Of a stretch of DNA of 64,000 bases, positions 59,711 to 64,000 are shown one piece after another; the stretch's first letter is position 1, and every line of letters begins with the position of its first letter. The translations under genes were made by a program, and so were the position numbers. Origin of the DNA: Senegalimassilia sp003474385 (lineage in GTDB: Bacteria; Actinomycetota; Coriobacteriia; Coriobacteriales; Eggerthellaceae); contig NZ_QUCY01000011.1 of assembly GCF_003474385.1 (NCBI RefSeq), positions 1 to 64,000 on the forward strand. The letters run 5' to 3'. Under the pieces are notes generated by a model that was not told the DNA's origin, ran no database searches, and saw only the letters and a list, made by a program, of their open reading frames with translations.

Positions 59711-59958
59711 ATGGAAGATTGGATAAAAGACGGCAACGGCAGAATGAGACGCGTTCACAAGCGATACGTTGACGTCGTCGCGCACGTGCGCGACGATGGC
59801 TTTTTGGAGCCACTAAGCATCGCGTGGCGCGACGGTCGCACCTTTAGAGTGACGCAAGTGATCGAGGTGGGGAGTTCCGCCCTGGCTTCGAAGGCTTCTT
59901 CACGGCTAAATACCGCGTAAGCATTGGCAACGTTCGTATAATTGTCAGAACAAGCTAA
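59711..59958 (+). pseudogene. Frameshifted small gene (DUF6504-like)
   Basis: From ATG 59711 the frame reads MEDWIKDGNGRMRRVHKRYV, then DVVAHVRDDGFLEPLSIAWR and VTQVIEVG. After a GGGG at 59869-59872 the sensible sequence continues in another frame: EFRPGFEGFFTAKYRVSIGN, then VRIIVRTS and TAA at 59956-59958. One base gained or lost in the G-run joins them into an 82-83-residue protein. Its layout (VDVV, DGRxFxV, then KYRV) resembles small DUF6504-type proteins; that family call is weak. The reading-frame break is clear. The DNA is AT-richer than its surroundings. Confidence 0.6.
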
Positions 59959-59997
59959 TGGTATTACGCCTTCATATGCTCGCGACACCTACGCCAA

Positions 59998-60024
59998 GGC
60001 ACCCGGAAACCGGGTGCCTTTTTC
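59998..60024 (+). terminator. Terminator
   Basis: GGCACCCGG-AAA-CCGGGTGCC followed by TTTTT. Confidence 0.88.
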
Positions 60025-60144
60025 GATATTTACCCCGTTCAACGAATAGATTTTTCCACCGCGGGTAGAACTCTGGACATTGGGGGCGTATCCCCGCATA
60101 TCGATTGAAGACCCGAAATCGCATTTGTGGGAAAGGAAATCGAA

Positions 60145-60294
60145 ATGTCCGTAAATGTAAGTGGTCTGTATGGCCTTGAAGACAGGTTGGAGAGGGTTGC
60201 CGACGAGCTGCGCAAGCGTAACGAGATCGAGGCCCAGAAGCTCGAGCTGCTGAAGCAGGTCGAGAGGAATCTATCCGGCAAGGACAAGGAGTAG
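60145..60294 (+). CDS. 49-residue coiled-coil protein
   Basis: ATG 60145 with AAAGGAAATCGAA upstream encodes MSVNVSGLYGLEDRLERVAD, then a charged helix (NEIEAQKLELLKQVERNL). The next gene starts 4 bases after its stop. Not recognised. Confidence 0.55.
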   Translation: MSVNVSGLYGLEDRLERVADELRKRNEIEAQKLELLKQVERNLSGKDKE

Positions 60295-60298
60295 ACCG

Positions 60299-60529
60299 AT
60301 GACCGTTTCCGAATATTGCCGACACGAGACCGGCGTCCGCGAGCTCGTCATCATCCGCAGGGGCGGCTGGACGTACTGCGCCGCCTACATCGACCATGAG
60401 GACCTGTTCCGCCTTCCGGGCGATATCGCCCGTGCGGACGTTATCGAGTCCTCCCACGACCATATCAAGGTCCTGGACCCCCGGGGCGGATACGTCAGCG
60501 TCCCGTGCACCTACCTGGACATCGAATAG
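60299..60529 (+). CDS. 76-residue element protein
   Basis: A small beta-rich protein (VRELVIIRRGGWTYCAAYID; HIKVLDPRGGYVSVPCTYLD), not recognised. It is tightly spaced between the 60145 gene and the glycosyltransferase, so the three are likely co-transcribed. Confidence 0.55.
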   Translation: MTVSEYCRHETGVRELVIIRRGGWTYCAAYIDHEDLFRLPGDIARADVIESSHDHIKVLDPRGGYVSVPCTYLDIE

Positions 60530-60540
60530 GGAAGTCGACA

Positions 60541-61473
60541 GTGAGCCGAGACAGGATCGCCGTTATCATCCCGTGCTACAACGAGGCTCCGACGATAGCC
60601 AAGGTCGTGGACGACTTTCGCCGTGAACTGCCCGAGGCGGCCGTCTACGTCTACGACAACAACTCGACCGACGGCACCGCCGAGATCGCCCGCGCGCACG
60701 GCGCCGCCGTCAGGCGCGAGCCGCGCCAGGGCAAGGGCAACGTCTGTCGCCAGATGTTCCGCGACATCGATGCCGACTGCTACCTCATGGTCGACGGCGA
60801 CGACACCTATCCGGCGGAATCGGCGCGAGCCCTCTGCGCTCCCGTTCTCGCGGGCGAGGCCGATATGGTCGTGGGCGACCGCCTGTCCAACGGCGCCTAT
60901 GCGCAGCAGAACGCCCGTGCCTTCCACGGCTTTGGCAACGACCTCGTGCGCGCCATGATTAGGTGGATATACGGTTACGGCTTCGAGGACGTCATGACCG
61001 GGTACCGGGCCATGTCCAGGCCGTTCGTGAAGACCTTCCCGGTGCTATCCGAGGGCTTCCAGATCGAGACCGAACTATCGATTCACGCCGTCGACCGCCG
61101 TTGGCGCATCGCCGACGTCCCGGTGGAGTACCGCGACCGTCCCGAGGGCTCGGTCTCGAAGCTGAACACCGTGAAAGACGGGTTGAAGGTGATCGCGATG
61201 ATCGGCACCCTTTTCAAGGACTACCGCCCGTTGAAGTTCTTCTCGCTGGTCGCCCTGATATTCTGCATCGGCGGCCTGTGTGCCGGCATGCCGGTAGTGA
61301 CCGAATACCTCGCCACCGGCCTCGTGCCGCGGTTCCCGACCGCCATCCTCGCCGCGGCGCTCATGTTCACGGCCGCCATCTCGCTCGCCACGGGCTTCAT
61401 CCTGGACGCCGTGGCGAAAGTCGAGCGGAAGCAATGGGAGCTCCGCGTATACCGCCAGACCGAGGAAGACTGA
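60541..61473 (+). CDS. Family 2 glycosyltransferase with C-terminal membrane helices
   Basis: A 310-residue GT-A enzyme. IAVIIPCYNEAPTIAKVVDD (about 6-25) is the nucleotide-sugar site, VYDNNSTDGTAEIARAHGA follows, and the DxD-type motif is YLMVDGDDTYPAE (about 81-93). FEDVMTGYRAMSR and EGFQIETELSIHAV are typical of polyprenyl-phosphate sugar transferases. Two helices (FFSLVALIFCIGGLCAG, about 236-252, and AAALMFTAAISLATGFIL) anchor it. It probably loads a sugar onto undecaprenyl phosphate for surface-glycan decoration. GTG 60541 follows GGGAAG. Confidence 0.85.
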   Translation: MSRDRIAVIIPCYNEAPTIAKVVDDFRRELPEAAVYVYDNNSTDGTAEIARAHGAAVRREPRQGKGNVCRQMFRDIDADCYLMVDGDDTYPAESARALCAPVLAGEADMVVGDRLSNGAYAQQNARAFHGFGNDLVRAMIRWIYGYGFEDVMTGYRAMSRPFVKTFPVLSEGFQIETELSIHAVDRRWRIADVPVEYRDRPEGSVSKLNTVKDGLKVIAMIGTLFKDYRPLKFFSLVALIFCIGGLCAGMPVVTEYLATGLVPRFPTAILAAALMFTAAISLATGFILDAVAKVERKQWELRVYRQTEED

Positions 61474-61487
61474 AAGAGGGGAGCCAT

Positions 61488-62708
61488 ATGCGCACCGATC
61501 GAATCTATATCGCGAGAGACGGGAAGTCGGGCATGCATGTCCTCGTCAGGATCCTGGCAGTTGGCGATATAGGGGCAGATTGTCTCCCGATCGACCCAGA
61601 CGGTTTCAATGAGCTCATGATGGCGAGGGATGCGCGCTCGCTGGTCCTGGCGGCCCAGGGTCTCGGCCCCATGTTGGCCTCGGAAGGCGATCTCGCAAGC
61701 CGCATCTTCGTACCGAGCGAGCTCCAACGGGGCATCGCGGGCGAAATGGACCTAGTCCCATCCGACCTAGGAGGTCTGCTGTCCGAGTGTTACTTCGATC
61801 CATATGCCGAGCCCGTAGGAACAGGCGGCACGGGCTATAGGGAAATCGGCAGGACGGGAAAGAAGGCCGCAAGGGAGCTTATCGACGGGTTCGACTTCTC
61901 GAATGCCGAAGACCTATCCTACCTCGATTCGCAGTTCCGCGCCGTCGTCGAGCCGTTGCACGATTGGGTCTTTGCGAGGAACCTGCTCTCGATAGTCCTG
62001 CGCATAGGAGGGCTCTACAGGGCCGGCGCCGACCCGAAGGCCATCCTGGAGGCCGCACGGTTTCGCAAGGTCGAGCCATCGGGTCAGAAAGACCGGTTCG
62101 ATATGGGCCCGGCAGCCTGCTTTGCGATCCCAGTGGCATACAACCCGTTCTACCGCACAGATACCATGGCGATTTCCGACGCGCCTCTCGATATACGAAA
62201 GGCGTGGCCCCTTTACGCCGACCTAGTCGACATCGGAAGACCGTCGACGCGGCCCGTCATCGATCATCGCCTGAAAGGCGAGGGGAACGGGTTCATCAGG
62301 TTTCTCACCTCGCTCGAGACGAAACAGCCCGACGGTACCGACCGCAAAGGCCGCCCGGAAGAGGACAGATGGTGCTATCTGGTCGTAAGTTCAGATATCG
62401 GCAGTAAGCCCGTGAAAGATCAGATGCGGATAGCGAATCGACTGCTACAGGCATTTGATGGAAGGCTGTTTCAGCCCCGCCTGGCGTATTCCGGTGTGAA
62501 GATGACCGAGATCGCCCCCGAGCGAAAGCCTCGAAACATAATGGAGGCCATGTGGTTACTCGCCAGAGACCATCCCGACCGCTACCTCCTGACATGCAGG
62601 AGATGTATGCGGACCGTGCTCTCGGGAACCCAGGGTGGCGAACGCTCATTTTGCAGCAACTCATGCCGTGCGACCTGGAGCAAGGAGCACCCGGCTAAAA
62701 AGCGATAG
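61488..62708 (+). CDS. Protein with C-terminal zinc-finger-like cysteines
   Basis: A 406-residue protein, not recognised. The body is mixed alpha/beta (HDWVFARNLLSIVLRIGGLY; RWCYLVVSSDIGSKPVKDQM). The C-terminus TCRRCMRTVLSGT and SFCSNSCRATWSK (about 368-400) has Cys-x2-Cys and Cys-x3-Cys pairs resembling CGNR/FCS-type zinc fingers. ATG 61488 follows GAGGGGAG, 15 bases after the glycosyltransferase stop. Confidence 0.55.
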   Translation: MRTDRIYIARDGKSGMHVLVRILAVGDIGADCLPIDPDGFNELMMARDARSLVLAAQGLGPMLASEGDLASRIFVPSELQRGIAGEMDLVPSDLGGLLSECYFDPYAEPVGTGGTGYREIGRTGKKAARELIDGFDFSNAEDLSYLDSQFRAVVEPLHDWVFARNLLSIVLRIGGLYRAGADPKAILEAARFRKVEPSGQKDRFDMGPAACFAIPVAYNPFYRTDTMAISDAPLDIRKAWPLYADLVDIGRPSTRPVIDHRLKGEGNGFIRFLTSLETKQPDGTDRKGRPEEDRWCYLVVSSDIGSKPVKDQMRIANRLLQAFDGRLFQPRLAYSGVKMTEIAPERKPRNIMEAMWLLARDHPDRYLLTCRRCMRTVLSGTQGGERSFCSNSCRATWSKEHPAKKR

Positions 62709-62722
62709 CGACAGCATGGCAG

Positions 62723-62790
62723 TCCCCGCCGGAAATCGGCGGGGACCACATCGACCCTAGGCAGGCACCCGGACACTGGGTGCATTTTAT
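62723..62790 (+). terminator. Two stem-loops closing the glycosyltransferase operon
   Basis: GTCCCCGCCG/CGGCGGGGAC (62723-62747) without a T-run is followed by GCACCC/GGGTGC (62765-62782) and ATTTTATT. The second is the likelier terminator. The remaining about 95 bases to the AbiEii stop hold nothing I can name. Confidence 0.55.
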
Positions 62791-62883
62791 TCGATAAACT
62801 CCCATACGCGAGACGCCCGAAACGGATATGACCGCCGCCCAGACCGTGCCGGCGGCCAAGATAATGCCCCCACACCCATCTCT

Positions 62884-63870
62884 TTAGGAAAGTCCAAGAT
62901 TCCTTTTCGGCATGCCGGCGGTCGAAATCGATCCCGACGATATCTCGGTTGCGAGCCTGCGCCTGGCATGCTCGACCTGATCCGAGATGCCGAGGGAGGC
63001 GGCGACGCGGCCGTAGCACTTTTCGACGATAGCGTTGAGGGCATCGCAGTGGTTATCGAAATCGTGCATGCGGTCGAGAACGGCAGGGGATAGGAAACGC
63101 TGCATCTGCCCGGTGAATGACCCGTCGGCATAGCAGACGTGTGCGCGTTGCGTACCGACAGCGATCATGCTGGCAAGGGGCACGGGACAGCGGTAGTCAT
63201 CGTGCTTTGCCGCGACAAGTGCGGCTACGGCAGAAAAGTCGATTTCCTGCGCACGGACGATCCAGGGAATGTCCCAGAGGTCGCGGTGCCTGATATGCGT
63301 ATCGGTGGCGGAGAATGAGATCAGCTTATCGGCCAAGATTTCCTCGAGCGTCTGGCACCGGATTGTAAGGTCGTCATACATTCCGGCGAGCTCGGGATAA
63401 TTGACCGCGACGCGGCGGACCGTGGATGTATGCGCCGGAACGGACGCGATCTCGAGCTTGATTCTCTGTTTCGGCAAATCGGGGCGCGCGATGTTGGTGT
63501 TTACCGAGACCGTCCATCTCCGCATTCCGACGCCATCGAACTCGTTGACGACCTTTAGTTCCCTGACGCTCACTTCGGTATCGTAGGATCTCAGCAGGTC
63601 GCAGCGCAAAGTCTTTGAGAAATCGTCCAAGGGAAGCGAATCGAACTTATCGCCGGCGACGAAATCGAGGTCTTCGCTATATCGTTGCGATCCGTAGCAG
63701 AGGCGCAGTGAAGTCCCGCCCTGAAAGGTGATGTCTTGAAGCAGACCGTTCCTCCCGAGGGACCGGATGATCTCGTAATGGACGATTTCTTTTTCGATGA
63801 CGGGCGTGACCCCGGCGCCATCGACCTTGCTGGCGATCTCCCCGGCAAGTTCTTCAAGGTCAATCAGCAT
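62884..63870 (-). CDS. AbiEii-type nucleotidyltransferase toxin
   Basis: A 328-residue protein of the AbiEii/MenT-like nucleotidyltransferase group. ITFQGGTSLRLCYGSQRYSE-DLDFV (about 50-75) carries the GGTxL and SxDxD signatures; RDLWDIPWIV later matches the family's KxxR/D region. These are toxins of type IV-like toxin-antitoxin and phage abortive infection pairs; related enzymes modify tRNA 3' ends. ATG 63870 overlaps the end of the upstream gene by 7 bases (63879 is an alternative), fitting AbiEi-AbiEii coupling. Confidence 0.8.
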   Translation of the reverse strand: MLIDLEELAGEIASKVDGAGVTPVIEKEIVHYEIIRSLGRNGLLQDITFQGGTSLRLCYGSQRYSEDLDFVAGDKFDSLPLDDFSKTLRCDLLRSYDTEVSVRELKVVNEFDGVGMRRWTVSVNTNIARPDLPKQRIKLEIASVPAHTSTVRRVAVNYPELAGMYDDLTIRCQTLEEILADKLISFSATDTHIRHRDLWDIPWIVRAQEIDFSAVAALVAAKHDDYRCPVPLASMIAVGTQRAHVCYADGSFTGQMQRFLSPAVLDRMHDFDNHCDALNAIVEKCYGRVAASLGISDQVEHARRRLATEISSGSISTAGMPKRNLGLS

Positions 63871-64000
63871 CCACTTCATCCCAATCGATAAGCTCCAGGC
63901 TGCGCTTCCTCGAGACGAGGTCGTGCAGGCAGCGCTCCTCGGTCGCGATCGGCAGCCGATTCCTCGGCATACGGTCGAGTATTCCCCGTTTGACGTCATT
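63864..64000 (-). CDS. AbiEi-type antitoxin, C-terminal fragment at window edge
   Basis: The final 44 codons of a minus-strand gene (VKRGILDRMPRNRLPIATEE, then HDLVSRKRSLELIDWDEVD and TGA at 63864-63866). The stop overlaps the AbiEii start, as in abiE operons, so this is probably the antitoxin. The rest lies outside the window, so the family cannot be checked. Confidence 0.5.

Larger units (their letters stand above)
23651..64000. mobile_element. Integrative element (mobilisable or conjugative), left end and about 40 kb
   Basis: The left junction is near 23650, inside the VDGYN codons of a YacP/NYN gene, so the core attachment site probably lies in about 23630-23655. From there to the window edge the content is plasmid-like: replisome organiser with iterons, helicase loader, ssb, ParA, MobC, relaxase, oriT candidate, defence and toxin-antitoxin cargo. 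Nine arrays of 8-bp repeats occur only here. No integrase, VirB4, VirD4 or other pore gene is seen, so whether it is self-transmissible depends on sequence beyond 64000. Confidence 0.8.

Noticed and set aside
23651..64000. Calling the element a self-transmissible ICE
   Set aside because: No VirB4, VirD4, VirB6 or other pore protein is in the window; only relaxosome genes are seen, so mobilisable and conjugative remain open.

Overview
The window is high-GC DNA (roughly 60-65% by eye) from an anaerobic actinobacterium, most likely class Coriobacteriia and probably Eggerthellaceae. That placement is an inference from base composition, frequent GTG/TTG starts, the gene families present and the palindromic intergenic repeats; no rRNA or other taxonomic marker is present. 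It has two parts: about 23.6 kb of chromosome, and about 40.4 kb of one integrated mobile element whose left end is inside the window and whose right end, integrase and transfer pore are not.

Chromosomal part (1-23650). In order: long-form ribosome hibernation factor hpf (-); Na+/H+ antiporter nhaA; bifunctional glmU; prs; pth; an intergenic perfect 35-bp hairpin; an MFS drug-type transporter; a polar amino-acid ABC importer (lipoprotein, permease, ATPase) with a clear promoter and terminator; a histidine phosphatase; two large minus-strand envelope genes (a DUF4012 protein and a membrane-anchored clan CD, caspase/CHAT/C25-like putative cysteine peptidase); a DEAD-box helicase crossed by a 10-N assembly gap; a phosphoregulatory trio for exopolysaccharide (Wzz-like, BY-kinase, PHP-type tyrosine phosphatase); an aldo-keto reductase broken by two in-frame stops; a TRIC-family channel; and rlmB. 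Strong Rho-independent terminators separate most units.

The element begins inside the start of a gene whose first codons encode the VDGYN motif of YacP/NYN-type RNases. After about 15 codons the sequence leaves the family and meets a terminator. The rest of that host gene should lie beyond the far end of the element.

Element (about 23651 to past 64000). Replication and maintenance: a small OB-fold protein, a DnaD-like replisome organiser carrying an iteron/palindrome cluster in its coding sequence (candidate oriV), a DnaC-like loader, canonical ssb, ParA with a ribbon-helix-helix partner, and a PIF1-like helicase. Mobilisation: a palindrome-rich oriT candidate, a MobC-like protein and an HUH relaxase. 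Cargo: a flotillin with a small membrane protein, a three-gene PIWI-RE defence island (REase-like protein, DinG-type Fe-S helicase, PIWI-RE protein), a Tat-type lipoprotein, a family 2 glycosyltransferase, two HTH regulators, a Phd-like small protein, an AbiE toxin-antitoxin pair at the window edge, and many unrecognised short genes.

The most unusual signal is non-coding. Nine intergenic arrays (A-I: 24342, 27527, 29160, 29464, 32271, 43021, 48945, 49726, 50160) are built of degenerate 8-bp units (consensus near RYGCATNN). They hold strict 8-bp register, often alternate purine and pyrimidine, and five of them end in a GGGTA(C/G)AT-like unit shortly upstream of a start codon. They occur only in the element. 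They look like a shared cis-acting system (regulatory, structural or mobile) that I do not recognise from any described family.
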